This document shows positions 44,629 to 53,547 of a DNA stretch of 64,000 nt, piece by piece. The notes below the pieces were generated by a model. It was not told the origin of the DNA. It did not search any database and saw nothing but the letters and a program-made list of their open reading frames with translations. The DNA is from Paenibacillus taihuensis (lineage in GTDB: Bacteria; Bacillota; Bacilli; Paenibacillales; Paenibacillaceae). The stretch lies in assembly GCF_003386535.1 (NCBI RefSeq), contig NZ_QTTN01000004.1:1-64000 (forward strand), in the 5' to 3' direction. Made by a program: the position numbers and the translations under genes. Within the stretch, counting starts at the first letter, position 1. The number at the start of each line of letters is the position of its first letter.

Positions 44629-46134
44629 TTATTGTAATACGGCTTCAATGCTGCCTTTTTTTCTTAATACACAACATATCTCAGCTGTATCCTTATACCC
44701 CAGTTCAAAAGCACGTCTTAAATCCGAAAGAGTAACAGTAACTTTCTGGCCGTCAGAATCTATTATGTCGGCGGACTCTAATTCAGCTGTCATGAAATCT
44801 CCACACTCATCATCGAGTTTGCACTGAAATTCCTTTTCCAGCCCATAATAAGCACACACTCTATCCTGGTCATCCCAAATGCGCTCAAGGTTACGTACGA
44901 ATACAGTCCGGGCTCTCAATTGTTCAAGATATTTATCTATAACGAGCTGCATCTTCTTGTATGCAATTTTCCGAAGCATTAAGACCTCTTTGCTTTCTTG
45001 AGGCAGGTCAGGGCTATAATATAATGCTTCGATTTCTTCTATGGAGTCATATGTTTTAATAAGCATCGACTCGGCATTTCCGTAGTGTTCTCTGTATTCT
45101 CCCGAAGTCAGGTATTTACTCATAAATTGGCTATTATGAGAAACCGAAAGCCGATATATGCCATCAATGTATTCCATTAAATAGTACTCATTTCTCTCCG
45201 GTATAGTATAATTGTATTTCTCGAAATATACATGGATCGAGTCATGCAAAATGTCAGCATTGATTCTTTCATAATAGTTGCGAGTATCGTTGAGATATTC
45301 TTCCATATGACGCTGTTCGCTTTTTGCCATGCTTTGCAGTTCCAAAAAGCAATCCCTAAACACATCGGTCTCGTCAATCGACTTAAACGAGCGAAACGGC
45401 GTTTCAGGTGCATCAGGCCAAGGCAAAATTTCAAGAAAATAATTTCCATCCGGCTCAGCAGTGAGTTTGTACTGTTTTTTATTTTGGGTATCATCTAACC
45501 ACATTGTGGCGATACATCTATATCTGTGAAAATCATATGCTGTTGAAAGTGATTCGTATGGGTCTCCATAAAACATATCGTTGACTGAAGTTCTAACATT
45601 TTTCTTTTTTACTTCATACGGGAAAGCCTTTTGATATACCAAGCAAGTTTCTTTTCCTTTCCGAGCTCTGGATTTAACTATATCAAGAGACTGAAAACCA
45701 TATCGTTGCAGCCTATCATTCATGGCGCTCACACTAATCTCTATATCAAAATCACTGTTTAAAACCTGAATTATCAATTTGTCTCGCGGGCTATCTTCAT
45801 CCAGTTTGGGCATAAACTGATAAATTCGGAGAGCCTCATTGGTATCTTCAACATCTAATTGTAAAGCCGCACATATGGCAATAATGCAGTCTCTTGATTG
45901 ATTGGGCTTCTGCTTATTTATTATCTTACGGAACATTTCTGGTGGAACCCCAACACGGCCAGCTAATTCCTTTGTAGACAATCCGGGCTTGCCTTTACTG
46001 TTATTTTCCAACTTTCTTTTGTTCTTTATAAAATGGGCAAAAATTTCCTCGCCGAAAGAAATGATCTCCTCATGCTCATGCAACACGATTTCGTTCTCTT
46101 GAGCAGATTGCATTTCGTAATTATATGTTTTCAT
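44629..46134 (-). CDS. XRE-type HTH protein with a large uncharacterised C-terminal domain
   Basis: Of 501 residues, about 30-95 form an HTH domain (LSTKELAGRVGVPPEMFRKI, INKQKPNQSRDCIIAICAAL) of the XRE/Cro class. Some 400 further residues match no family I recognise; they include DIEISVSAMNDRLQRYGFQS, RYRCIATMWLDDTQNKKQYKL, a helical part with EEYLNDTRNYYERIN and a C-terminal FELGYKDTAEICCVL. No membrane helix is present. ATG lies behind a good GGAGG, with TATACT and TATAAT -10-like boxes upstream. The matching palindromes before and after the gene suggest autoregulation. Confidence 0.7.
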   Translation of the reverse strand: MKTYNYEMQSAQENEIVLHEHEEIISFGEEIFAHFIKNKRKLENNSKGKPGLSTKELAGRVGVPPEMFRKIINKQKPNQSRDCIIAICAALQLDVEDTNEALRIYQFMPKLDEDSPRDKLIIQVLNSDFDIEISVSAMNDRLQRYGFQSLDIVKSRARKGKETCLVYQKAFPYEVKKKNVRTSVNDMFYGDPYESLSTAYDFHRYRCIATMWLDDTQNKKQYKLTAEPDGNYFLEILPWPDAPETPFRSFKSIDETDVFRDCFLELQSMAKSEQRHMEEYLNDTRNYYERINADILHDSIHVYFEKYNYTIPERNEYYLMEYIDGIYRLSVSHNSQFMSKYLTSGEYREHYGNAESMLIKTYDSIEEIEALYYSPDLPQESKEVLMLRKIAYKKMQLVIDKYLEQLRARTVFVRNLERIWDDQDRVCAYYGLEKEFQCKLDDECGDFMTAELESADIIDSDGQKVTVTLSDLRRAFELGYKDTAEICCVLRKKGSIEAVLQ

Positions 46135-46201
46135 CGAATAACACCTCCGTAGGTTTGATGAAAGTATTATAAACCATAAGTATACCACTTTTTTGCATAA
46201 T

Positions 46202-46218
46202 GGGACCATATTAGTCCC
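46202..46218. promoter_or_regulatory. Candidate operator before the XRE regulator
   Basis: GGGACCATATTAGTCCC is an inverted repeat about 70 bp before the start codon, just upstream of a TATACT box, so it would overlap the -35 region. It shares the GGGAC-N-ATA-N-TAGTCCC pattern with the palindrome after the gene. Confidence 0.5.
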
Positions 46219-46323
46219 GATAAAAAGAAGGCAAAAAACAACCAGGAGATCACGGCGTGCTTCCCCGCAAGAGTGTCACTTACCCTGCATGCGGCAGCGA
46301 CCTGTGGTAATCAATAAATTGTA

Positions 46324-46566
46324 TCAATCTCTTAATGATATATCGCAGATCAGGTCGTTCGGCGTCGGCGCCAGCAGTCGAACCATCAGTTCGCGGATAT
46401 GCTTCGGCGTGCGGAACTTCCCGGTTGAACCGCCGTCAGCAGCTAAAGTTGCCATCGCAGCAAAACCATTCCCTGTGTTTTCGCTGGAGAATTTTTTAGA
46501 AGCTACAGTCCATTGGTATTGATGCCTTTGGGAATTCAGTGCCAAACCACCGAACTTGGCGGTCAT
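46324..46566 (-). pseudogene. Probable fragment of a type I restriction methylase (HsdM-like)
   Basis: The segment GKFRTPKHIRELMVRLLAPTPNDLICD matches the start of the N6-adenine methylase domain of HsdM (Q/K-F-x-TPRHI...MVEL...P..D-x-I-x-D). The frame ends before the catalytic DPACGTGGF and NPP[YF] motifs. The first 44 residues are not recognisable. No other restriction genes are nearby. Confidence 0.45.
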
Positions 46567-46644
46567 AGCTGAGCTTAAGCCTTAGTTCAGAACACCCCTG
46601 CCGGAGTCACATGCCGGCAGCCTGGCTTGATACTTCATTAATGC

Positions 46645-46788
46645 GATTTCCGCGGCTATTAATGAGATAATGTTCTTGTCACCCGACAGTTTTCGTCGGT
46701 CGGTCAGGAGTTCGACGAATCACATTATTATCTACCCTATCTCGGCAATTCCGGAAACTGTCAGGCTGAACGTTCTTGTCACCCGACA
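46645..46788. mobile_element. Solitary Tn7-like end fragments
   Basis: AATGAGATAATGTTCTTGTC followed by ACCCGACA (to 46688) is the same tip as in the Tn7-like ends at 24.3 and 48.7 kb. A second tip, GTTCTTGTCACCCGACA, lies at 46772-46788 in the same orientation. No transposon genes lie between, so these are remnants of other copies. Confidence 0.6.
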
Positions 46789-46889
46789 ATTGTTATTTCT
46801 TTAGAATTCCTCTCCAAGCTTTTCGTGGGATGATGCTGCCATGCGACAGCTGTAGCTCGAATAACCGCCTAGCCGGGTTTCTTAACGCG

Positions 46890-46929
46890 AAAATAACCGC
46901 TGCCCTTTAGCAGGAACGACGGTTATTTT
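46890..46929. terminator. Bidirectional terminator
   Basis: AAAATAACCG pairs with CGGTTATTTT around a 20-nt loop, downstream of the truncated minus-strand gene ending at 46972. Confidence 0.55.
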
Positions 46930-46971
46930 GTCGAATCGCATATTCACATATTCAATTACCGGCAAAGCGCG

Positions 46972-47179
46972 TTACGCGCGCGGGAAGAAATCCACGCCTC
47001 GCATATACGAGACATCAATGCTCTCGTGCAGCGGGCCATTGGGCTCCGTTTTTTCCAGAAGCGCCTTGAATTCCGGATCTTCGAATATCGCTTTGAAGTT
47101 ACGCTCGCGCGCCTCCATGTCCGCATGTCCAAGCACGTAATACCCGACGCCGCTCCCCCATCCTTGTTGCTCATAATTT
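46972..47179 (-). pseudogene. C-terminal fragment of a NIPSNAP-like protein
   Basis: The frame reads YEQQGWGSGVGYYVLGHADM, then EARERNFKAIFEDPEFKALL and TEPNGPLHESIDVSYMRGVD, which looks like the end of a NIPSNAP/EthD-type dimeric ferredoxin-fold protein. There is a stop just before it and no start codon, so the N-terminal half is missing. It is downstream of the MFS gene on the same strand. Confidence 0.5.
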
Positions 47180-47238
47180 TATCCTCTTTCTGTCGGTCAC
47201 CCTTCAAAATAAATCAATTTCGAAGTGAAATTACGCCT

Positions 47239-48444
47239 TCAGCCTACTCGCCGAGTCTTGGTCTCGATACCATATGCAAGAAACGTGATTGTACCGATTA
47301 AAAATACCGCAGCGAATACACCGAATATCGAAGCATAGCCGATCTTCGCCTGAACCAGGACACCGACGAGGTACGGAGCGGCTACGCTGCCGAGCCGGCC
47401 GAAGCCAGCCGCAAAACCGGATCCCGCAGCCCGGATTGCTGTCGGATAATTTTCGGGGGTGTACGCGTACAGCGCACCCCATGCGCCTAAATTCGAAAAG
47501 GAGAGCAGCGCACCCGTGAGCAGTAAAGTCCCCGTGCTTTGGCTAAACCCGAATCCTAGCGTCATCGCGCCGGAAAGAAATAAGAACGTGGAGAGCGTTG
47601 CCTTACGGCCCCATTTCTCCACGAGATAGGAGGCGGTGAAATAACCGGGCAGTTGGGCTAGCGTCATTAGCAGTACGTAGCGGAAGCTTTGAATCATCGT
47701 AAAACCCTTGTCGACCAATACGGAAGGCAACCACAGGAACATACCATAATATGAGAATGCAATGGCGAACCAGACTGCCCAAAGAGCTATCGTTTCCCGT
47801 TTATAGGATGTGAACAGCTCGCGGATTCGGATGCGCCTCTGCTGCTTCATCCGGAACTGGGGCGACTCCTTCACCTCACGGCGAATCAAAAGAGCGAGCA
47901 GGATCGGCAGCACGCCAACGGCAACAGCGATGCGCCAACCGTACGACGGAATTACAAAATAGGCAAGGAAGGCGGCCAAAAGCCAGCCGAAGGCCCAGAA
48001 ACTTTCCAGTAGGACGACCATCCGACCTTTAGTTTCGGGTGCAGCATATTCGCTAACGAGGGTAGAGGCTACTGGCAGTTCTGCCCCAAGTCCACCCCCC
48101 ATTAAAAACCGGATCAGCAGCATGAGGCTGAATCCAGTTGCGAAGGAGCTGATGAAGCTAAAAGCACCGAACGCAACCAATGTGAACAAAAAAACTGGAC
48201 GTCGACCGAAGCGGTCGGCGAGATATCCGCCCAATACCGCTCCGATGGCCATACCTACCAAATTTACCGTTCCAAGCAAGCCCGCCTCCTGTGCAGTCAG
48301 CCCCCATTCTTTTCGAAGCGCAACTAAGATGAAGGACAGGAGGCCGACGTCCATGGCATCGAACATCCATCCGAAACCGGCAGCCCAAAATACTTTGCGC
48401 AGTTCGCTTTTAAAGCCAGTACCTGCGATGTTTATTGAGGTCAT
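47239..48444 (-). CDS. MFS transporter, aromatic acid/NiaP-like
   Basis: The 401-residue protein has about 12 helices and features of the AAHS/NiaP subgroup: GFGWMFDAMDVGLLSFILV in helix 1, motif A GGYLADRFGRRPVF, RFLMGGGLGAELPVASTLVSEY, and YTPENYPTAIRAAGSGFAAGFGR between helices 10 and 11. The substrate is probably a small carboxylic acid such as nicotinate or an aromatic acid. A TCCTTTGTG-complement (CACAAAGGA) precedes the ATG. Confidence 0.85.
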   Translation of the reverse strand: MTSINIAGTGFKSELRKVFWAAGFGWMFDAMDVGLLSFILVALRKEWGLTAQEAGLLGTVNLVGMAIGAVLGGYLADRFGRRPVFLFTLVAFGAFSFISSFATGFSLMLLIRFLMGGGLGAELPVASTLVSEYAAPETKGRMVVLLESFWAFGWLLAAFLAYFVIPSYGWRIAVAVGVLPILLALLIRREVKESPQFRMKQQRRIRIRELFTSYKRETIALWAVWFAIAFSYYGMFLWLPSVLVDKGFTMIQSFRYVLLMTLAQLPGYFTASYLVEKWGRKATLSTFLFLSGAMTLGFGFSQSTGTLLLTGALLSFSNLGAWGALYAYTPENYPTAIRAAGSGFAAGFGRLGSVAAPYLVGVLVQAKIGYASIFGVFAAVFLIGTITFLAYGIETKTRRVG

Positions 48445-48735
48445 AGGAGTACTCCTTTGTGAAACTTAGTAAAGAATAGGCATTTTAAAGGTTGTATATT
48501 GAGTGTACCTAATCAAGCGTTCACTTATCCGAATACTTCACTTATGTGCCTTAAATCTCCCCGCAATCTTTTGTAGTAGCTAGTTTCTCAGTTGTAAGGG
48601 AGTTCACCCGCGTCCCGGGGAAAAAACTTACTTCCACTCAGCCACTCTGTGAAATTTTCAAGCCTACGTCGATTTGGTGTTGAGGCCAGATGATCGTGCT
48701 GACATGCCCCAGTGATTCCCCACTTCCCTGCATTC

Positions 48736-49007
48736 TGTCGGGAATGAGATCAAGTTCTTGTCAATTTCGGTAATGGGATCAAGTTCTTGTCATTTGGTTT
48801 TGACAAAAACTTGATCCCATAAATACAAAAAGCCGGGATTTTCGCGGCCATTAATGAGATAATGTTCTTGTCACCCGACAGTTTTCAATTAATAACTGGG
48901 GACTGTTAACTTTCCTTCACAATCGTGCGACAAGAACTTCTATACAATAAATAAAAAAGCCGCACTTTATGCGACTTTCGTTGTATATATGTTCTTGTCG
49001 TCCGACA
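48736..49007. mobile_element. Gene-free mini-Tn7-like element (both ends, no genes)
   Basis: Starts TGTCGGG and ends TCCGACA. The left 145 bp repeat the Tn7-like end found at 24.34-24.48 kb nearly base for base, with four GTTCTTGTC-type sites. The right part has two more such sites and the tip GTTCTTGTCGTCCGACA, likely the opposite end type. With both ends and nothing between, it looks like an internal-deletion derivative that a TnsABC system could move in trans. No target duplication is obvious. The gap 48445-48735 before it shows no gene. Confidence 0.65.
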
Positions 49008-49027
49008 ATAATTGCCCACCCATCCCA

Positions 49028-49375
49028 TTACAAGCATTGTATCTCTTCCTTATCGTCATCCTTTTCATACTTTAGATTTTTTTTATAGGTCTCCATCAGA
49101 TTCATAGCGGTAATCTTCCAACTGAACTGATTTTTCACATCCTCTCTGGCTTGTCTTGAAAGCCGTCTGTACAGTTCGGGATCTCTCGCGAGATTGACAA
49201 TATGTGCGGCGAATGCGGCAGGATTACCGTATTCTTGAACCAATAGCCCGTTACGCCCATGCTGAACAATTTCCGGTATTCCTCCAATACGGGAAGCAAT
49301 GACGGGGATTCCGCTCGCCATCGCTTCAACATTGACTAATCCGAATGCTTCGTGCTTTTGCGAGGGGCATATCAA
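49028..49375 (-). pseudogene. C-terminal fragment of a GT4 glycosyltransferase
   Basis: About 110 residues with the GT-B/GT4 donor-site signature CPSQKHEAFGLVNVEAMASG and IPVIASRIGGIPEI. The N-terminal Rossmann half is absent; at about 49378 the sequence switches to an unrelated fragment on the other strand. A GT4 N-terminal fragment exists at 60.8 kb. Confidence 0.8.
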
Positions 49376-49408
49376 ACAATCCCCGGAACGATAGAACTAA
49401 TGACAACC

Positions 49409-49561
49409 TCTTCCTACAACTTCGCTGCATACCGCCGGGCGAACCGTAAATCACACACATGGCAGGTAACCGAGCAGCGGCTGCTCGCTTCTAAAGGCGC
49501 CTTGATCATTCGGACCGTGGATTATAAGCCTTACGTGGATCGGTCGCTCGACGTTCTTTAA
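49409..49561 (+). pseudogene. C-terminal fragment of a GT2-like glycosyltransferase
   Basis: YNFAAYRRANRKSHTWQVTE matches the C-terminal YNFCALRRKQHNSHTWKVSD of the two intact glycosyltransferases at 52.7 and 54.4 kb. Only the last 50 codons remain, so a third paralogue once stood here. Confidence 0.75.
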
Positions 49562-49590
49562 GCCCCATCGTCACGAGGGCAAAAATAAAC

Positions 49591-49620
49591 CGGCTGAAAT
49601 GGCTTCAGCCGTTTTTTTTT
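49591..49620 (+). terminator. Rho-independent terminator
   Basis: CGGCTGAA/TTCAGCCG stem with a short loop and a T9 run, ending the transcript of the lost glycosyltransferase. Confidence 0.8.
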
Positions 49621-49899
49621 CTGGATGGCTTGAAGACCGTCTACAATGCAGTCGACCATGACTTAGCGCTTGCTGCATTCGATGCAATGAAAGCCAAGTG
49701 GACGAAACTGTACCCAAAAGAAATTAAGTCTTGGGAAGAGCAGCTATCGACATTGCTAACGTTCTACAAGTATCCTGCTGCAATAAAAGGTGCTATTTAC
49801 ACGTCCAATCCCATCGAGCGAATGAACAAAGAGATTCGGAAACGACTAAAGCCGATGAACAGCCTAACAAGAAAAGTATCCTCAAGGACCCGAAATTAA
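49621..49899 (+). pseudogene. IS256-family transposase fragment
   Basis: LYPKEIKSWEEQLSTLLTFY and the hallmark GAIYTSNPIERMNKEIRKRL are the late part of an IS256 (mutator-type) transposase. Both the catalytic N-terminal region and the last residues are missing. Confidence 0.82.
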
Positions 49900-49919
49900 A
49901 GTGATGGATTAACTTTCCT

Positions 49920-49974
49920 TGTTCAGACTTAGTGGAGCAGGGGCGTCCCGCCCCTGCTCCACTAAGTCTGAACA
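49920..49974. repeat. 55-bp perfect inverted repeat, 26-bp arms
   Basis: TGTTCAGACTTAGTGGAGCA then GGGGCG (49920-49945) is followed after TCC by its exact complement (49949-49974). It adjoins the IS256 fragment and an HD-GYP remnant. It could be two abutting insertion-sequence ends or a cruciform-forming element; there is no T-run for termination. Confidence 0.8.
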
Positions 49975-50057
49975 TTCTGAAACTAACTAAACCAGCTCTT
50001 CCTCCTGATGAAGGTCTTCCTCTTTACACAAACTTCTTGACGCTACCTGATCGTTCA

Positions 50058-50460
50058 ATGGATTTGGAGAATAAAGCGTCAGGTATTCGATATGGAGACT
50101 CTTCGCATTATGGGGGTCTCTTTAGTCATGAGACGCTAAATAAAATCCATCCCCTGTTAAGGGTTATTGAGGATTCAGATCCCTATACATGGACACACTC
50201 GGTAAACGTCGCAAATTACGCATATACGCTTGCGGATTTGCTGGATCACAGTAGTCAGTCTAAGAGGCGAAGATATCTCTTTAGCTGGCAGGATCGTAGC
50301 GGTGGCAGATTGTTTCGATGCAATGACCTCCCATCGTGTATATCGGAATGCGAAAGATAAGCAAGAGGCGGCGGAAGAAATATTAAAGAACGCAGGAAAA
50401 CAATTCGACCCCCACATTGCGAAAATGTTTGTGGATTTCCCCTTATCTGGAGAGCCTCTA
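50058..50460 (+). pseudogene. HD-GYP domain protein with internal deletion
   Basis: The start region (DLENKASGIRYGDSSHYGG) leads to an HD-type helix DPYTWTHSVNVANYAYTLADLL. After a deletion and shift it resumes with ISLAGRIVAVADCFDAMTSHRVYRNAKDKQ and GKQFDPHIAKMFVDF, the end of an HD-GYP domain. The HD and HHExxDGxGYP motifs themselves are lost, so it cannot cleave c-di-GMP. Confidence 0.75.
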
Positions 50461-50761
50461 CTCCCTGTTCCAACTCAACTACATTACATCAATCTACCTA
50501 AAAAACAAAGTCCTCTTAGCCACCGGGAGCGTCCTTTTTTTTCTTATTTTACTTCGATAAGCTTCCCTTCTTCTGCGAATTATTGCAGGTGGTTTAATAT
50601 GGGGACTCACTTTTCTTATTTTCCGGGATGAATGCAAAGAACTGAACTGATTTGATTTGATTGCATCCAACCGGAGTAACGCCTTCTGTCAAGCCAAACT
50701 TTTTCGCAGTATTCGGTAGGGGGTCAGTCCCAAGCCGATGGCGGTCTTTTTTTTGGATTAC
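50461..50761. other. Intergenic stretch between the HD-GYP remnant and the PHP gene
   Basis: No gene is seen. T8-10 runs at 50527 and 50750 could belong to terminators, but no strong stem is evident. Confidence 0.35.
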
Positions 50762-51490
50762 TCATTTTTGAGATGCTTTTTTATTACGAATATACCGCTC
50801 GATGTCTATCGTTTGAAACCCCCGGTTGGAAAGTTCCTTAACGAACACACTATTTTTGACCATGTCTGCGACTGAGTGGCTGTCGGAAGAGACAAGCGTT
50901 GGAATACCCTGCTCCGCTGCTACTCGAATGATCGGCTCGTCGAGAGAATTGTACCGAACGTTTATCTCAAGGATTTTGCCAGAGACTCCGATAAGATCAA
51001 CGAGTTCTTTAATCGGGAGCTGACGGCTCTCAATGCCGAATTCTTTGAGTTCAGATAAGGGATGGGCTATGATGTCTACCTGCGGGTTATCCAGCATTCG
51101 GCAGAAGGATTCGAACCAATGCTCCACAATCACGTTTCTGGAAATGTGGGCATCGTTGGTTTTGGAGTAAAATCCTTGGGGCCTCGGTATGCGGTGAAAT
51201 GAACCGAGGACAAGATCCACGAGCGGGAGGAATGACACGTTGGCGTCGATATCCCCGTCCAAGGTTAACACTTTGGCTTCGATGCCTGAATAGACTCGGA
51301 TTAAACCGCGGAAGTTGGTCTTTAGCTGTTCCAGATGTTCTGCATAGTCCGGGACCCAAGCGCTTGTCCTCCAAACATGGTCAGTGACCGCAACTCCCTC
51401 GTACCCCAGTTCGATAGCAGTTTGAATCATTTCTTCAGGGGTATTTTTCCCGTCAGAATAGCTAGAGTGTGTATGAAGATCCATCAGCAT
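50762..51490 (-). CDS. PHP-domain phosphoesterase
   Basis: The 242-residue protein carries the PHP metal ligands: DLHTHSSYSDGKNTPEEM, VTDHVW, Glu in YSGIEAKVL, His in LGSFHR, IIAHPL and SSDSHSV. It resembles YcdX-type trinuclear-metal phosphatases. It overlaps the ATP-grasp gene by 29 bp, so the two are made together; the substrate is likely a phosphorylated sugar or nucleotide intermediate. Confidence 0.85.
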   Translation of the reverse strand: MLMDLHTHSSYSDGKNTPEEMIQTAIELGYEGVAVTDHVWRTSAWVPDYAEHLEQLKTNFRGLIRVYSGIEAKVLTLDGDIDANVSFLPLVDLVLGSFHRIPRPQGFYSKTNDAHISRNVIVEHWFESFCRMLDNPQVDIIAHPLSELKEFGIESRQLPIKELVDLIGVSGKILEINVRYNSLDEPIIRVAAEQGIPTLVSSDSHSVADMVKNSVFVKELSNRGFQTIDIERYIRNKKASQK

Positions 51491-52535
51491 GATAGAAAAC
51501 CTCCTTCCAATGCCGAACCATCCGGGTTCCCCATATTACTGTCGACTCCAAATGCATCGGCAGCACTCCTAAGGCCTGCTTAACCCCCAGAACCGGCAGA
51601 TTGATCCCCGCCGCCGTACAATGAACAATCGTGCCCTGCATTCTAGGGTTGATCTCCACGATTTTAGGCTGACGAGACCGGTCTCTTCTAATTTGAATTC
51701 CAATATTACCCTGTAACCCCAGACGCTCTACCACCTCGACTGCATAGTCGATAATATCTTGATCTTTACGAATAAGACTTTTGGTCGAAATCCCGCCTAT
51801 GGTCGCTTCTCGAAGACGGGGGACAGCAATCATGGCTTTCCCATTTTCCGCTAACACATCCACGCTGTACTCCTCATGAGGCAAATATTCCATTACGAGC
51901 ACTTCCGGAAATTCCTTTCTACCTTGAATAACGCGAAGGAGCTCGGAATGGCTGACATAAACAGACGTTGGCTTGTGTCGAAACAGCAGCTCAAAGCGGT
52001 CAATATGGTCATCCAAGATGTGGAATCCTCGGCTTCCGTCAGAGATCGTTGGCTTAAAACAGACCGGTTGTTCTGGATACCCAAGCGCCGTTAGAGCCTT
52101 TTCAAACTGCTCGGCCGATGAGGTTACTTGAAACGCGGGGACGGCGATTCCCATCTTCTGCAGTTCGTTGTATAGCATTCCTTTATTAATCACGTTTCGT
52201 AATACAGGGACAGCAGACAGGTTCATGTGCGTACCCATTTGACTTAATACTTCCCGATGCTCCGAAAGCTTGATTAGCTCGTCCGTGACCAGTGAGAAGA
52301 GCACATCAATTCTTTCATTCCTGCAGACTTGTTCGATAAAGGGAATGAATTGTTCGTCCGAAGCCCTCGGTCCTATATAATGCAAGTCAGCCATGTGGAA
52401 CCCGGTCGAGAGCGGATTGCAATCAACGCCGACAATGTGGAACTTATACTCCTCGCTATTCCTCAGCGATTGAATTACACCCGGGGCCGCGGGAGACCCG
52501 GCACCGGTTAAGAGAATACGGACGATTGGTTTCAT
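51462..52535 (-). CDS. ATP-grasp ligase (carboxylate-amine ligase type)
   Basis: The 357-residue protein has an N-terminal Rossmann-like part (ILLTGAGSPAAPGVIQSLRN, VGVDCNPLSTG), the ATP-grasp B domain (PVCFKPTISDGSRGFHIL) and the C-terminal metal site VEINPRMQGTIVH. This is the PylC/CarB-like group often placed in polysaccharide clusters. It probably joins an amino acid or amine to a carboxylate. It is divergent from the glycosyltransferase genes. Confidence 0.85.
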   Translation of the reverse strand: MKPIVRILLTGAGSPAAPGVIQSLRNSEEYKFHIVGVDCNPLSTGFHMADLHYIGPRASDEQFIPFIEQVCRNERIDVLFSLVTDELIKLSEHREVLSQMGTHMNLSAVPVLRNVINKGMLYNELQKMGIAVPAFQVTSSAEQFEKALTALGYPEQPVCFKPTISDGSRGFHILDDHIDRFELLFRHKPTSVYVSHSELLRVIQGRKEFPEVLVMEYLPHEEYSVDVLAENGKAMIAVPRLREATIGGISTKSLIRKDQDIIDYAVEVVERLGLQGNIGIQIRRDRSRQPKIVEINPRMQGTIVHCTAAGINLPVLGVKQALGVLPMHLESTVIWGTRMVRHWKEVFYHADGSSYTL

Positions 52536-52597
52536 CTATCTCACACCCCCTTATTCTTTTTAACATCAATATAGTCGCTATCGGGATAAGTTGTTTC

Positions 52598-52670
52598 GGA
52601 CAAGCACCTAGAAATGCCGCAAAATAGGCTGCAGCATAGGAATCCGTCAACCCCTAGCCATAGAATGTAT
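52598..52670 (+). promoter_or_regulatory. Repeated promoter-like block 1 (before the first GT gene)
   Basis: GGACAAGC, then GCAGCATAGGAAT 33 bp further, then CATAGAAT 28 bp after that. The same three blocks with nearly equal spacing occur before the PIG-L gene. CATAGAAT resembles the CATA-type -10 boxes of sporulation sigma factors E and K. Confidence 0.45.
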
Positions 52671-52705
52671 TTCGAATGACAATAAACCATCAACGAGGTG
52701 CCGGC

Positions 52706-53434
52706 ATGACCAAACTAAGGAAAAATCAAATGACTGCTGCGGGTATTACCGTAATCACGAGCACCAATAAACCGCAATTTTTGACGCATATGTTTTGGAA
52801 TTACCGGAGACAAGTTTGGCCGAATAAAGAGTGGATCATTGTATTGAATATGGATAACGTCAATATTAAACGATTTCAAGCCATGGCATCCAAATTCAAA
52901 AATATCCGCGTGTTTCAGCTGCCCAGTCGCCGGTCGTTAGGACAATGCTTAAACTTTGCTTCCGCACGAGCCAAGCATTCCTATATCACCAGGATGGATG
53001 ACGATGAGTATTATGCGCCTAATTACCTGACCGGCATTATGCGCTCTTTTCGCAATTCAAAGGCGGCTCTCGTTGGTAAACGCGCTTATTTCATCCATTT
53101 AAGCGGCAGCAAAATGCTGCTGCAGCGCTTTTATGCGCAAAATCGGTTTGTCCCCATTCTGGCAGGTGGAACGATCTCCTATAAGAAAAGCGTGTGGAAC
53201 AAAGTAAAATTCGCCAACCTTTCGCTCGGAGAAGATGTGAGGTTTTGCCGGGACTGCCGGCGCAGAGGCTTCAAACTTTACGCAGGGGACAAATATAATT
53301 TCTGCGCATTGAGGCGGAAGCAGCATAACTCACATACCTGGAAAGTGAGCGACCGGGAATTTATCAATCATCCTTACACTCGCATTGTTCGAAAGAACTG
53401 CACGGCCTACAAAAAATTCGTGGTGCGCCAATGA
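52706..53434 (+). CDS. GT2-like glycosyltransferase, copy 1
   Basis: The 242-residue protein is a GT-A fold enzyme: GITVITSTNKPQFLTHMFWN, the metal-binding acidic motif RMDDDEYYAPNY, GGTISYKKSVW and LGEDVRFCRDCRRRG (acceptor-side GED). I chose the ATG behind GAGGTG rather than an earlier start. Its nearest relatives here are the gene at 54.4 kb and the fragment at 49.4 kb. It likely adds sugars to a surface or spore-coat glycan. Confidence 0.8.
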   Translation: MTKLRKNQMTAAGITVITSTNKPQFLTHMFWNYRRQVWPNKEWIIVLNMDNVNIKRFQAMASKFKNIRVFQLPSRRSLGQCLNFASARAKHSYITRMDDDEYYAPNYLTGIMRSFRNSKAALVGKRAYFIHLSGSKMLLQRFYAQNRFVPILAGGTISYKKSVWNKVKFANLSLGEDVRFCRDCRRRGFKLYAGDKYNFCALRRKQHNSHTWKVSDREFINHPYTRIVRKNCTAYKKFVVRQ

Positions 53435-53445
53435 ACTCCATCATT

Positions 53446-53474
53446 AGCCTTCGAGTACGCTCGAAGGCTTTTTT
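53446..53474 (+). terminator. Rho-independent terminator
   Basis: AGCCTTCGAG/CTCGAAGGCT stem, 4-nt loop and T6 run, 11 bp after the first GT gene. Confidence 0.85.
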
Positions 53475-53547
53475 CTGCGTCCATAATCTCCGCATCTCCG
53501 GGTCTCTTTCTTCCCTTCTCTACGATCTTTCAGACGATTCAGGCGCT

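Noticed and set aside
48445-48735. Riboswitch or leader RNA upstream of the MFS gene
   Set aside because: No conserved aptamer motif or terminator pair could be recognised.
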